In this document: positions 46,452 through 60,202 of the stretch, piece by piece
Position numbering within the stretch: position 1 is the first letter of the stretch
Layout of the letters: every line of letters begins with the position of its first letter
Origin: Symsagittifera roscoffensis
Lineage: Eukaryota > Xenacoelomorpha > Acoela > Convolutidae
Assembly (NCBI RefSeq): GCF_963678635.1
Contig: NC_087070.1
Coordinates: 54,104,617-54,168,616, forward strand
DNA: 64,000 nt
Reading direction: 5' to 3'
Position numbers and translations under genes: made by a program
Notes under the pieces: generated by a model
The model's input: only the letters and a program-made list of their open reading frames with translations
Databases searched by the model: none
Told to the model about the DNA's origin: nothing

Positions 46452-46959
46452 TATCTATCATTGTAGATATAGTGAACTGAGGCTATAATGCTGATTATTT
46501 TGCACAGTTTTTTGTCATGTTTTTTTTTCGGGTTTGCGGATTGGTATCTGTCTAACTTATTTTCTGCTTAAACGCCGCAATTTATTTTGCAGAATTTTGA
46601 TCCGCTTAATTTGCGCGTTGGGTATCAAAAAAATGGTATCAAAAATAACCTTGCGATAAGTAAGGATATTGCAACCGTAATAGGCTTTTTCTGAAAAGGA
46701 TTTTTTCAGAATTTGCATGTAGAATGTTGCACGAGTTTCAGCAATCATTCAGCGCGTTTGATGTAGATTTATTCCGATTATTTGTGACACGTGTTTGCCG
46801 ATTGTTAAGCTTTCATGGTCAAGAGGGCAGGGTGTGAGACTCCAATTCTCGAGGTCGCAGATTCGAAACTAATACGTAGCAATTTTTACTAACGTGAGGC
46901 TTATTCCTTTTTTATTATTTTGTTTTAGCAAGCTGCTTTTTTGTGTTCTCGCTGGTGTT

Positions 46960-47287
46960 TGTGAAGCGCAGATTCGCCTCTGTATAAAAAGAGGGCAAAT
47001 TCCATTATCGAACAACTAAAGTGTAAGGGTTACAAAAAACGTGATCGACTTCTAGTTTCGAAAGTGGAATTTATTTTTCTGATTTCTCAGCGGAATAAAA
47101 AGTTTACCTATTGATCCAGTTTTCTCTAATTGGCTTAATTTTATCAAAAAAGGGTCAATCATAAATTGTTTTAGAAAGAGCTTGAAGCGTATAATTTTTT
47201 CTGTAAAATTCGAAAGTTGAGGTTGTTAAAAACTTAGGCATTGTTTTACTTGCGTTCATTGACTCTTTCTAACTGTCTGTTGGCTAT
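46960..47287 (+). repeat. Hairpin-ended dispersed repeat, PSMC2 intron 2 copy 1
   Basis: Contains CTATTGATCCAGTTTTCTCT and ends AACTGTCTGTTGGCTATTTT. It starts after AGCGCAGATTCGCCTCTGT, a lead-in shared with the copy at 41170. Confidence 0.7.
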
Positions 47288-49407
47288 TTTTTGCAAATTG
47301 GAAATAATTGTTTTATCGAATTATCGTATGTCTGTTTGCTTTTTCGGCTTTGTATCCGTAGCACGTCCCTAGGTCTTATTCTCCTAGCATGTCCCAATCC
47401 CCCTTTAAAGGTTCAGCTTTCTGCTTCTTTTAAAATTTTAAAAAATTTTAAAATTAAGTTGAACCAGTTTACAAATCCCAGTGGCAGCAATGGAGTTACA
47501 GGGTTTTTGCGGACATTTTTTTTATACTCGATAAACTATTTAAAAAAATGTTAAATCGTTTTACCTTGTCGATTCATCTGCACGTGGTTTTAGTTTTTAC
47601 AGTGCTGAGATAACGTAGAGGTTGCAGTTACTCTCCAGATATACGAGACCTGACCAGACCGTTCGGTAATTCCCTTTAAGTTTTTTTGTTTTTTTTTCGC
47701 TCCAAATTAATGCCCATTCTTTCCTCGAGTTCTGTCTTTAGGTGCTCAAATTATTAACCACGTTTCAGACAATTGTATGCTTACACTGTGTAGGATTTTT
47801 GTATCTTTTTAATTTCTTCGGTTAAAATATTGATTTTGTTTCTGCTCTATTTTTTCTTCTGTTGCTCAGTGCAAGCTGTTTTAAAAACTGATGTAAATCT
47901 TGTGTAGATGCGGATTTTTGGGATCATTTTTGAAATAAAGTTGCGTATTTTTCATTACATGCTAACGGAGTTCTAGCGAACAGAAGACTGCTCGTGTCAG
48001 GGCGAGGCCCTGAATGTTCCGACTGCCTATTAATGCTTATGGAGCAGTAATAACATGAAAAAATTAGATGTGAGAAAACAAAATGATTTTTTAATTTTTA
48101 TTTCAGGTTTTTGCAAAAATCATCCCCCCACACGCCATATAAACTACAAAGTGATAGATTTCGCTCCCAGTAACCAATGAATTATGGCAAATAAGCTTCC
48201 TTCAACCAATTTGGAACTATTTCTAAGACGGATTAAACATCCGCCTACGCGTTAATAGCGCGAAATATATCGCGCGTTAATTGTCCCAAAATGGCAAATT
48301 TTTAAACCCCCAAAATTTTTTTAAAAATGATCACAGGTGAAAAGTTTTCAAATTTAAGCGCAGGACAAAACACTTTTTCGAATGATAAAAAGAAAAAATC
48401 CGTCAAAAATGACTAGTTAGAAAGTCGAAATTTGTCCGAAGAAAAAAAAACCACCCGAGCACAAATTTTCCGTTACTTGCGTTTCAAAAGTCGGAACAAT
48501 AAGATTAGTTTCAAGTAAACAACTTGTCTAACAGAATCATTGAATCATTTGTTTGCTTTTTTCATAATTAATTTAATTTCTGATGCATGCCTGGTTCTTC
48601 GTAGGCCCTGTTGTTTGATAGCTGATCCGCATGAAGCTGATGCTTAGCTGAAAAATCCGCATGAAAAGAGTATTTGTCTTAGTGCCTTGTGTCTGCTTAT
48701 ATTTGTCGGCTCAGTTGGCCCAGCACTGAGAGCTTTGCTTATGATGGAAACAATTTTCACATCCAAGACACTTCACGGAATTTTTTATTTGAAGAAAAAA
48801 ATGAAAAAGTTTCATAAGATTCAGGTCAATTTCCGGAAGGTTCAATTTGTTGGTTCAATTTGAAGTCAAAACAAAGCCTTATGGGAGCCTTGTCTGATAT
48901 TTTTGAAAGGATAGAATTGATTAGATTGCAAGAGTTAGGGGAAATCGATTTTCTCGGTTTTCACAAATGATTACTTCTCCTAGCTCGAATTTGTCAAATG
49001 AGCTTTGATGAATCAAACGAGAGTTAGATAACTGCGTTTTTGCGCCTACTTCTGAAATAGTTTTTTTGCGAAATATGAAAAATGTTGCAGTTTGGGTACA
49101 GTTATTTTGTATCGTTAGTGGTTCCCAATTTTTTTCTCGAAAGTTCCATTAACATTCATTAAGTTAAGTTTTCAATTATCCTAACTTTGTTTTCATACCT
49201 TTTACTACAAAATGAAACTGGATTTATTGTAGGCTCCAATAAACGCGAAACTTTTTGTTATTACTGTGAGTTTGCATTTTTTTCGAATTTCAGCATAATT
49301 ATATTTGTTCCTAATGCTGCGTTTATAATCATATATTCGTTGGTTTTCCTCATGTGATTCCGGTTGAAATCATGGATTTATTAAGAGTCGATGAAACTAG
49401 TTCAGGC

Positions 49408-49824
49408 TCTTATATAGGTCGCTATGGTTTTTTCTTTTCGTTTTCAGGAAGAGTTTTAAAATTTGTTCAGGCCTAAATTTATTTTTTTCTTAGTTCAGTT
49501 CATTTCTTTGTTAAAAGGAAGTCAAACCATACTATCAAACAGCGAAAGTGTAAAGGTCACGAAAAACGTGCTCGACGTATAGTTCCGGAAGTGGAATTTA
49601 ATTAGCGAATTTCTCAGCGGAATAAAATTTTACCTATTGGTCCAGTTTTCTCAAATTAGATCAAAAAAGGTGTAAAGCATAAATTATTCCAGAAATTTAA
49701 AGAGCTTTTAGGCCATCTAATTTTTTCCTTGAATTTCAAAATTTGAAGATTTTTTAAAAAAATTAATCCTTATTTTTTTGTTTACTTGCGTTCATTTACT
49801 CTTTTCCAACTGTCTGTTGGCTAC
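49408..49824 (+). repeat. Hairpin-ended dispersed repeat, PSMC2 intron 2 copy 2 (fullest copy)
   Basis: Begins TCTTATATAGGTCG, carries TCAGCGGAATAAAATTTTAC and TATTGGTCCAGTTTTCTC, and ends with hairpin CCAACTGTCTGTTGG. About 417 bp, the best reference copy in the window. Confidence 0.75.
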
Positions 49825-50147
49825 GTTCTTGAACTATCACTTTGATTTAATTGATCGCATTTTTAGTATGATGATATTAATTTAGTATCTTAATTTATCC
49901 CGAAATTTGAAAAATCATTGTTTTTTGATTTTAATACACCTGGTTGGTTTTTGGGCGAAAGATTTTTCTTTAACTTCGTTATCTTCTTGTAAATAATTTA
50001 AACCCTGATTTCAAGCTTTGCGCAATAACGATTGTTATTAAAGGGTGCTAATGATCAGTGCGTTTTTTATACGCATAAGCAACGAGTAGTTTGTCTAATT
50101 TGCTCAAACTTTTAGTTTTATTGGCACTTAATTAGCTTTATTTATAG

Positions 50148-50396
50148 GGCGAGCAGCCACTTCAAGTAGCGAGAGTGACCAAAATAATCCAGAGTGGGGG
50201 AGAAGGTGCGACTAGCAATGAAGACGCCAAGTACATCATCAACGTAAAACAGTTCGCCAAGTTCGTTGTGGATCTCAGCGACAATGTGGCCCCGAGTGAT
50301 ATCGAAGAAGGAATGAGGGTGGGAGTTGATAGGAACAAGTACCAGATACACCTTCCACTGCCGCCCAAAATAGACCCAACTGTTACCATGATGCAG
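50148..50396 (+). CDS. PSMC2: PSMC2 exon 3
   Basis: Acceptor TTTATAG; encodes [55 protein letters not shown] and [10 protein letters not shown], the OB-fold region of Rpt1. It has a short insertion relative to vertebrates ([10 protein letters not shown] between [10 protein letters not shown] and DAKYIIN), which explains the 6 extra residues. The donor is CAG/GTTGGA, phase 0. Confidence 0.95.
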
Positions 50397-50502
50397 GTTG
50401 GATGAATCATTTTGAGCAGTTTTCAATTTTAAAAAGATATGTAAAAAGCGACAACTCCTCTCAAACCAGTTTAATCAGTATTCATTGCTTAAAAGTTCTT
50501 GA

Positions 50503-50892
<390 letters not shown>

Positions 50893-51442
50893 TAATTACG
50901 CATCCAGTATTAATCGACAAATCTACAGCTTGTTAGTTTCAATCATCTTGTTAGCACATTTTTTAACCAACTTAGTGAAGCTAGGCAAATGGTTCTAAGG
51001 ATAATCAATCCAAGTCTACCATTGCAAAAGATGCCCTTAAAAAGGTATAGAAGAGTATTCTGTAGTAACATCTATTGAATGCATGCGGTGTTCGAAAAGG
51101 AAAAAAATCTATCTCTGATTTTATTGAGATTCTGTCCCTATGGAAAGGAAACCATAATATTTCAAAAGATAGACCTCTCTGTGGATCTCACCTTATTTCA
51201 TGGGGGGCTAACGTATACGCTCAACAGTTGACTTAGTCTTTTATTGGGCGTGGCTTATGGGGGGAATTAATAAAGTCCTATGTTTGTGAAAGCTAGAAGT
51301 TAATGGAAAATGCCTAACAAAAACCTCATGAAGTGAATATTACCAGCATTTCTGAATAATGCTAATCCGAAAAAAGTCCTCAAAAGGCAAAGCGTGAACT
51401 TTTTGCCCCGCTACCACATACGATGTGTGTGATGGAATGTAG

Positions 51443-51796
<354 letters not shown>

Positions 51797-51849
51797 TGAA
51801 AAACAAGTGAAGCAGATATGAATATTTTTTGGCAGATATGAATATTTTC

Positions 51850-51878
51850 TATATGAGAGTAGTCCATACTCTCATATA
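51850..51878. repeat. Perfect 12-bp inverted repeat in PSMC2 intron 5
   Basis: TATATGAGAGTA, 5-nt loop GTCCA, TACTCTCATATA. It sits at the start of the hairpin-ended repeat copy at 51870. Confidence 0.7.
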
Positions 51879-52310
51879 GGTCTCAATGTTTTTTTGCTTC
51901 TTTAGGAAAAAGTCTTAAAATGCTCTTATAACTGCAGAAGTGCATTTAATCATATTAATTAATTTATGAATGCACTTAGATATATATGCATTTTTCGAGT
52001 TCAATTCAAAATCAACTGCTAAAAGTTCGGTAAATTGCGCTCTCCAAATACGAAAGTAGAAATGGCGAGAAAAACGTGAATGACTTGTAGTTTCGAAAGG
52101 GGGTTTAGTTTTTAGATTTCCCAACGGAATAACTTTTTTTCAAACTAAGTTCATTTTACCAAAAGCACTGCAATCATAAATTTTAGTAAAATTCAAGGAT
52201 CTGCAATGCCATATGTTTTTTTTTTGAAATTCGAAAGTTTTTTTCTCAAAAAACAAGTCAGAATTTTTTTCTATTTTCTTGCGTTGATAACTTGATGTTT
52301 TGTCAATGAA
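51870..52310 (+). repeat. Hairpin-ended dispersed repeat, PSMC2 intron 5 copy 1
   Basis: Begins TCTCATATAGGTCT; middle contains AACGTGAATGACTTGTAGTTTCGAAAG. The end is eroded and no clear terminal hairpin is left. Confidence 0.6.
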
Positions 52311-52320
52311 CTAAAGAGTG

Positions 52321-52655
52321 TTGAAACTTATTGAGGCTTTTTTTCAGGAAAAGGTCTTTTTAATTTGATCATGCTTTTCAAATCCAAAATTTGATCAGGC
52401 TTTTCAAGATATTCTTTTCAAGTTCAAATCAATTTCATTGGCAAAAACTAAGGAAATTTACGCTCGCAGCGTTTACGAAAACAATAATTGCGCAAAAAGC
52501 ATGTGCGATTTTAAAATTCGAAAACGGATGGACAAGCGAATAAAAAAACTACCTGTTGATCCAGTTTTCTCTAATTGTGCTTGTCGAAAAAGTAAATTGT
52601 CTTTTCCGTTTTCTGGACTCCATTGATACTTTTTCTATTTTGTTGGCTATGATTG
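52321..52655 (+). repeat. Hairpin-ended dispersed repeat, PSMC2 intron 5 copy 2
   Basis: Begins after TTGAAACTTATTGAGGC; carries CTGTTGATCCAGTTTTCTC and ends TTTTGTTGGCTATG. Adjacent to and in the same orientation as copy 1. Confidence 0.6.
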
Positions 52656-53051
52656 CTGCTTTTTCTTGTTTCTAAAATCACTGCATTAGCCACTGAACTG
52701 TAAAACTTCGAATTAGATTTTCTTTTAAACAAAATAAGTGAATTTGTATTCGGTGTTCCACCCACGCTCATTCTCACCCAACTAACGAAACTGTTATAAA
52801 ATAACTTTCAGAACACGCCTCCCCTGACGATTTGAAAAACTATGAGGAAAAAATGTTTGGAGTTTTTTTTCAAATTTATACAAAGGATTTTGGTATCAAG
52901 ATTTTTGTGACCCTCGGAACAGCTACATGTTATATGGTTGGGTTCAGGCGCGGTTCTAGGAATTTCTCGAGGGGGACGGATTTTCAAAAAAAAAATTGTA
53001 CAAAAACAATAGACATTTGTACATTGTGAAGCAACTTTGTACATTGTGAAG

Positions 53052-53247
53052 GTTCTCATGGCCACCAACCGACCGGATACCCTGGATCCAGCATTGATGC
53101 GACCGGGACGTCTGGACCGAAAAGTGGAGTTCGGTTTGCCTGATTTGGAAGGAAGGGCAAACATCTTCAAGATTCATGCCAGACAAATGTCAGTGGAGAA
53201 AGACATCCGATATGAACTGCTGGCAAGATTGTGTCCTAATAGTACAG
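53052..53247 (+). CDS. PSMC2: PSMC2 exon 6
   Basis: Acceptor ACATTGTGAAG; encodes [20 protein letters not shown] (sensor 1 and arginine-finger region), [19 protein letters not shown] and RLCPNSTG. The donor is ACA G/GTACTG. The intron before this exon carries a near-duplicate of its boundary (TTGTACATTGTGAAG occurs with TTTGTACATTGTGAAGCAAC just upstream), a possible cryptic acceptor. Confidence 0.95.
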
Positions 53248-54066
53248 GTACTGTTCAATCAGATAGCCAGCACTTTAAACTACGTTCTGCACCGACCGGT
53301 GATTGAGATGGAATAAACTATATTTTTATCGAAAGGTACGGTAGCATATCGACGGGTTTTCTTACAATAGTTGAATTAGTAATTTTGGATTCGTGAATAA
53401 ATAGTCTATAATATCATAATTCATTGTAGAGCAATGAAGCTGCGAACATTGAATGAATAAATGGCATGTTGAAATTTGCCCCAAGAATAAGGAAAGAAGC
53501 TCTTTTGCATTTTACACTAGGAAAAGCTTTTGTTATATTACGGGTTCACTTCGTTTTTCAACCAAAGTCGCCCCTTTTTATGTGTTCATTTTGACGCACT
53601 GTTTGCTGGTAATGAGCATTTTTTCAGATAAGTTTCTGTGCTTATATTTCCTAAATTTTGGTGTAAAATATACAGACTTTAATTCTACAAAATCATCGGT
53701 ATAAATAAGAAATTTGACGATCAATTATCTTCCCAGAGAAGATATTGTATTAGAAGTGGAAATCGAGGTGACAGACTTTTGCCTCAATATGAAAAGCTGA
53801 GGCCAGATTGTTGGCATTATATTTTTTGGTTTACGAATCTAAACAAGGTTAATTATGCTTGCGATATCAAATCAGAGTAAAGACTTTTCCTAGGTAATCA
53901 ACTTCACAATAATGGAATCACTTATTTTACTATACCAGCTGTAGCTGTACCCCTGAATATACTGCTATACGTTCTTACAAGTTGAATTTTAGTGCGTTCT
54001 TTTATTTAAAGCGGAATTATCTGAATAACAAGAAGTTTGCCCCAAGAATAAGGGAAATTTTAAAGA

Positions 54067-54653
54067 GAAATTTTGGATAAATTGAGCAATCTCCCCCCCC
54101 CCCCCCATTCTCGCCTGGGGGGAGATAGCTCAATAGGTACTTGAGACATGTTTTTAACCACTTGAAAATAGTTTGATTGATACGAAATCATAAACCAGAT
54201 TTTCCAAAGAATGCTGAGCGCCAAAATTCATTCAGAGTAGAAAAAGAATCAATAAAACTCAGGCGAATAAAGCGACTTTTTTCTGTCCTAAAAGTAAAAA
54301 AAGCTATTGCGTACAATAATAAGATGCTGCGGAAAACAGTTTTTGCTATTCAGATACAAGGCTAGAGCAACTAACAACCCTAGTAACTCGCTTTCCTCAA
54401 AAACAAATCGCCCAAAAAATTTGGAAAAAAAAAACATTTAAAAAATAAATTTCGATTTTTTTTCTTTTCAAAATTTTTCTCGATACTCATAAAATAAATT
54501 TGTATTCGGTCAATCGATTGCGTGCTACGAACACATCAACCATCTACTTGCATTTGTTGATGTCTTTTTGTAGCGTTTTACCGTCTTTGTTTGGGGGGAG
54601 ATAGCTCAATTGGTCAATTACAGGGGGAGATTGCTCAATTGATCCGAAATTTT
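54067..54653. mobile_element. Inverted-repeat element in PSMC2 intron 6
   Basis: The left end AATTTTGGATAAATTGAGCA and the right end (opposite strand AATTTCGGATCAATTGAGCA) form terminal inverted repeats ending in a C/G run (AATCTCCCCC). Inside, GGGGAGATAGCTCAAT occurs near each end (54117 and 54594). There is no ORF of note. The poly-C tract at 54092-54105 lies in the left repeat. Confidence 0.65.
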
Positions 54654-54798
54654 AAAATGTCTGAATAAGTTTCACAGACCCTCTTCGATAAATGTTTTGA
54701 GTTAATTTTTTTTAGAATTTCACAATAGTGCTTCGGCCGAAATCTTCTTAGGTATTCATTTACTTTTTTATTAAGTGTTAAAGAAAGAAGTGATTTTT

Positions 54799-55181
54799 CC
54801 TTACATAGGTCTTGATGATTTATTCGTGTTTTTATTATCAGGAAAAATTCCTATAGATTGTTCACGCTCAACTTTGATTTTTCCGGATTGACTTGTGATT
54901 TTTTAATTAAAGTGTAAATCATAAATTGTTCTATAATTTCAAAGAGCTTTCAGGCTATGGATTTTTTCTTTGAAATTCATCGACTCTTTTCCAACTGCCT
55001 CTTAATGTGGTAGCTTTAAGAAAAAAAGGCCAATCAGAAGCAATTCTTAAAATTCCAAGATGCTTAATGTGATATTAATTTTTATTTGAAATTCGAAAAT
55101 TGAGAAATGTTCAAAAATTTGCAATTCCCTGTTTTTGGTTTCCTTGTTCTTGACTTGTTTCCAACTATCAGTTGGCTATTT
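54799..55181 (+). repeat. Hairpin-ended dispersed repeat, PSMC2 intron 6
   Basis: Begins CTTACATAGGTCTTGATG; ends CCAACTATCAGTTGGCTATT, with an internal partial copy of the 3' end near 54975-55000. Probably two overlapping or nested insertions. Confidence 0.6.
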
Positions 55182-55573
55182 TTGTCAAATTCTGATGCAA
55201 ATAATTGAGTTATGGTTTTTTGTGCAGTTTGTTTGTATAATTTTACGAATAAGTTTTTGGTCAACAACTAATTTTTGCTTAAATTTTGGTCTGATTGATT
55301 TCAATCCGTTGAAACGGTTTTTGATGGAATGGGTTTGCCAATCCTGAAGATCCATCAAATCGGGAAGTAGATAGGTTTCTCAATTTTGTTTTGATATTTT
55401 TGCTGAAACTTTCTGGATGTTTGGTTTGAAATATCAAATTTAAATGATTTCCATAATAGACTTGTCATATTCCTCTAGTTCTTTTTTTTCGACCGATTGT
55501 GTCTCAAGGTCACCGATATTGCCAATAACTTGGCATTAAGTATAAGAAGTCAAAATTGTTATCTTATTTTTAA

Positions 55574-55732
<159 letters not shown>

Positions 55733-55836
55733 TATTTTGAACTGAAACACTTGAGTGAGCGGAATTGTTACAATGTTGAACATAAATATGATGTTTTGTA
55801 GTTTTTAAATTGAAAAGAGGTAACTTGTCGAGAATA

Positions 55837-55842
55837 ATTAAA
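55837..55842 (+). terminator. PSMC2 probable polyadenylation signal
   Basis: ATTAAA 105 nt after the stop, the best signal close to the gene; a weaker CATAAA lies near 55780. Confidence 0.4.
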
Positions 55843-58800
55843 TGTAAATGGCGTTTTGACTATTGATCAGAGTTTATTTAATTCTAATCAATTGCGCTGC
55901 GGTGAACAACCATTTGATAGAAAATAGTTGGCTGAATGAAACAAGGTTGGTAAGGTCGAAAATGGTTGATTGAATACTGAAGGAAGTATAAAACTAATAA
56001 TTAAACCACATAAGAAGTCGAAATAGCCAACCATGATGTGAAAAATGACATCATAGATGCCGTGGTTTGAGCCTTGAGGAAACGTTTTTTATGGGATCAA
56101 ATATGCAGGGCAAACAAAAACGCGTGTTTGATATTATAATTTTCAGTAATGCTTTTTGTTCATTCCACAAGCTTGCTTGCAATCGTTGTGTTATGTTACG
56201 AATCGCACTTTTTTCCAACCCACCTAACAAAGATCGTTAATTACGCTCGCGATTAGCAAGCGTTATCAAATCGGAAGTTAGACATTTTTCTGGTTAACAT
56301 CTAGTTAAACAAATTTCTGATGCTCAATTTCTTGAAAATTTAAAAACTTGTTGACGGCGGCTTAAGGCGTATGCTCGGATCCGGTCAGACCATTTTTTTA
56401 ACTTCAAAATTTTTAGTATCCAAAAAGCATCGTCCTATCAGTTGTCGGCTTATGTTTTGTCGGCTTAGGTTGCACATTTACCTTTTTTTTGTGGTATCGG
56501 TTAATTTTATTGGAAATGAAAGTGTCTTTGATTCTTCGATTACCCTTGCTATGAGCAAGGGTAGTGCAATCGGGTACTAGACTTTTTCCCGTAAATAACT
56601 TTTTTCACTGGACTCCTGCTGGTACCTTGGTTCAAAATGATTTTAAAATTCTTAGCTTCTCCTGGACATTTAACCTGGAGGTAACGAATACGACTGGGAC
56701 GATAAAGATCCTAGGTTCAAATCGGACTAGGACCTGCTTTTTAAAACAGTAAATATTCCGGCCCCAAAAAATTTTGTCTTAATATTTGTATGTCTTATGT
56801 TTTAACGGTTTAGTTGCCATGTCTATGAATCGTTTTTAGTTCGCTGTGAACATCTTTACTGAAGTTGCTTTAAGTGTTTGGGCATTTTAAAATCCAGCCG
56901 AATCGAAATTTGCTTTAATCCTTGATTGTAATTTTACCCATTCGATTCACAAAAATGTTTTTTAATTGCCTTTATTTGGCGTAGAAAGACCCGGTCTAAT
57001 TTATTTTGACCTAGTGGCTTCTTGAGTCAGTTTTAACTAGTAACAGTTGAATCAGTTTTAAATCTTCAAGTGAACCGGAAAAAGCTATTTGTTTTAAACA
57101 ACAACAATCATAAAAACTCGATTTCAAAAAATTTCTAACTCAGTATTTCTCGCAATTTTGAAATGCATAATTTATATACAACTTGGCTGTATGCAATTCA
57201 GCTTACAACATTAAAAGTTAGTGTGGAAAACTTTTACTTGCAAAAATGTGTCTTCTTATTTTTGCTGCATCGCATGGGCAATTTATTAGCATATTCAGCT
57301 TCTTTTTTCTAATAAATGTTTGTCGATTGCTAAGCGCTTGTGGGCGAAAGGGCAGTGCTTGAGGTTCCAAATCTCAGGGTTGCAGTTTTGAAACCAAAAC
57401 AAGACAATGTTTTAGTAGTTCGAAGCCTAGTTCTAGTTTTTCTTATTGTTATCGTATGTTATAGTACGAACTTTCTTTTTTTTCCAATCTAACTCGCAAA
57501 TGTTGTTGCGACTAAATCGCAATTATTTTTTTGACTTAAATCAACAATATTTGCTGCATCGATTTGTTAATAGGATCTTTTGATATTTTGTTGCACCTTT
57601 GATATTTAGTTGTACTTTTACAGCTTATTGATAACATATGCTTTGCCATTCGAAAAATTATAAGTTTACACTTTTAATTGATCCAGTGAACCGAAGAAAG
57701 CTATTTGTTTCAAACAATATCGCAATTTTAAAACCTCTTTCCATGAGAGTTAGGATAACATTGAAGACGATAGAGCTTTTTAAATTTCTGTGAAAATGAT
57801 TGGCGCTACGATTTTAATTACAAATTTTGACTTTTTAATGTTGTCACACTTAAATCACGAGTTGGTGGGCCCACAAAATTTTGCTTTGGTCTTTTTGTAG
57901 CTTCATATAATCATAGTTGCCTCTCTAGCTAGGATAGCTTTTCGTTTTATCTGTATTATCAGTTGCCGAAAAATAACTCAGATATTTGTTGGTAGTAGTA
58001 TCAAAGTGACGATCCTTTCTCTCCAATTTTAAATATTAACTGGGCGGTCTGAGTGTGACTATCTTATATTGTTAAAAAAAAGACAAATTATTTTCTAAAG
58101 CTTGTACCGTTTGTCGACAATGGACAATGAACAATTTTTTTGCGTTTCAAAAACCATTTTATAGCTAGATAATTGGGGAAACTGAAAAAAAAAACTTATG
58201 ATAACTCACGCATTCTTTTTCTTCATTCTAGGTAGTAGATATATCTTTAGAAGTTTTGTCAGATGAGTTTCGCTGCTGCTCAGTTTGCTCGCAGCTCATT
58301 GGTCTTGTGTTCGCGCAGCTTGTTTTGTTATCTTCAAATGTGTCAGATCGTTCATCATCGAAGCTAGTTTTTTGATATCCGGAATAACTTTTACGAAAAT
58401 TATCATAATTAACAATATCTCAAGATTCCGCGCATTCAGCGAAAGAACCTCGTTGATTTTTGTTTTCCTTATAACTTGAATAAGCTCCTTTTTCTGTAAA
58501 AATTGAATGTATGTCTATAGCCTGAATATGGATCAGGAGCAGATTTTCAATTGCAGCTTTTGTTGTACAATTGAGATGATGCCGTAGCAGAAATTTGTCC
58601 AGTGTAACTTCTTTCATTGCAATTTTTGTTGATAGTGTAAACTGTTTTGATTCTGGGTTTTTTATTCAATTTCGCGTTTTTCAGCTTGAACACTCTGCAT
58701 TGAATTGCTAGTTGACTCGGTTGTTTTGCTTGTTTTCTCGGTTTTGTTTTTCGGTCCATATGATTAAATCAACAAAGTTGATAGACAAATAAAGTCATAT

Positions 58801-59759
58801 AGAAAGCTTTTTGGTAACTTCAATGGTTTCGGTTGAAAATTTTTTTCTCAGACCATGATCGAAATTGTTCACGCTTTATTTAAAGGTTTTGCTGGTGCTT
58901 CACGGTTTCTCTAGAGATCTACATGTAAACATTGAGATTTTCTGATTTTGTTCTTTGGTTGAACTGGCAGCTTTGATTTTGAATTCAAGAAAACCTTTAA
59001 AGTTCAGCATTTTTATGCCAAGTTCTCCAAAATTGTCGAGATTAGAACATAAGACTGAATTAGTTTTATCCTATAGACATCTTCGAGAAGAGGATCAGAG
59101 AGAAAAATGCTTGCATGAACTTTTCTGCATGACCAAATTAAATATGAAATTTTTATGGTTTTCTTGATTTTTGTGAAATTGGTAAGCTTCAAGTTTGATT
59201 GCAATAGAACGTCCAGATAGAGTACAGTTAAAACATTTGTTGTTTTGTGTTTTTGAAAGTCTGACAATTTTGAAATATGTGCCAGTCGGTCATATTTGGA
59301 AGTTTGACCCTGAGGAATACGAACTACGTAATTTTGGGATGAAATGCAAATTTTCAAAAATTCGAATTGAGCCAGTCATGCTCAACTTTCTCGCGAAAAC
59401 TGAAAATCTCAAAGACAAGATCAGAACAAACGAATTGCAATCGCGGGAAAGTACTTGAAAAAAAGCAGCGGGAAATTACTATTCGCAATTTCCAGATATA
59501 AATAAAACGCGAGCAGAGCTGTCCTATCCTGAATAGGAAGCAGAGCGATTGTAAACAGAGCAAAGACAAAGAAGAAGTGAACCAGAGCGAACTCTCAGTG
59601 GAAAGGTGGACAGCTGGGGTATCCCAATGGTCCAGTTCCAAAACTTAATTCTCGAGTCAAAAATTATTTCCCTTGCTGGAATTTATTAGTAGCAAACTTC
59701 TCCAGTTATTATACTTAATGCTAGAGTTACTGATTAATTTAGTTATCCCAATTCTCGAG
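55843..59759. other. Intergenic region downstream of PSMC2
   Basis: 3.9 kb without a gene I can support. It holds a second copy of the ~600-bp repeat (56230-56830) and a tRNA-like B-box sequence (57320-57400). The rest (55843-56200, 57420-59759) is AT-rich with only short, low-complexity frames. Confidence 0.5.
56230..56830 (+). repeat. ~600-bp dispersed repeat, copy 2
   Basis: Collinear with 39750-40345: GCAAGCGTTATCAAATCGG, ATGCTCGGATCCGGTCAGAC, AGTGCAATCGGGTACTAGAC, AAGATCCTAGGTTCAAATCG, GGTTTAGTTGCCATG. Confidence 0.65.
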
Positions 59760-60177
59760 TGTGCCGATATGTGAGTACTCAATTTAGTTTTCTTGAGTGT
59801 GTTTTATGATTGCTATGTTGAGGTAAGGAGAGTTTTAGGTTGATCCATCTGAAATGGATCAAAGTTTCACTGTCTAATAAAAAGTAACTGTAAGGACTGT
59901 TCCGACCCTGTTTTTAACGGAGTTCGCGTATTTTGGGTATTTTGAGACCTAAGTATGGGGACGTTCTTATTTTCTAGAGTGGGGGGGGGGATATATTTTT
60001 TTGTAGTGGTCTTTAAGCTGTAACGGGTTTTTAGTCTCATGTCGCAAGGGAACCGAATTGTCTCCGACCGTTCGAGGTGGAAAAACACAAGAGATAGTGT
60101 CCCTGACGCTTGAGCCAATGGTTATAGGGCCTATTTTTCTTTAACCTCATATGTGACAAAAGTAGGCGACTGTTACA
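59760..60177 (+). repeat. Element 3 5' LTR candidate
   Basis: Starts TGTGCCGATATG and ends TGTTACA, the same terminal words as the LTRs of elements 1 and 2. At 418 bp it is half their length, and no second copy is in the window to prove the 5' boundary; the 3' boundary is fixed by the primer binding site. Confidence 0.5.
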
Positions 60178-60188
60178 CAGTGTTTTTA

Positions 60189-60202
60189 TGGCGCTCCTGG
60201 GT
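60189..60202 (+). promoter_or_regulatory. Element 3 primer binding site
   Basis: TGGCGCTCCTGGGT, 11 nt after the LTR end, preceded by GTTTTTA as in elements 1 and 2. Confidence 0.7.

Noticed and set aside
46800-46880. tRNA-Leu or tRNA-Ser gene
   Set aside because: B-box-like GGTCGCAGATTCGAAAC but no pairing acceptor stem; a relative at 57320-57400 shows it is a repeat.
58285-59641. Short ORFs on both strands downstream of PSMC2
   Set aside because: They are AT-rich, 60-114 codons, overlap each other on opposite strands and have no motif or splice evidence.
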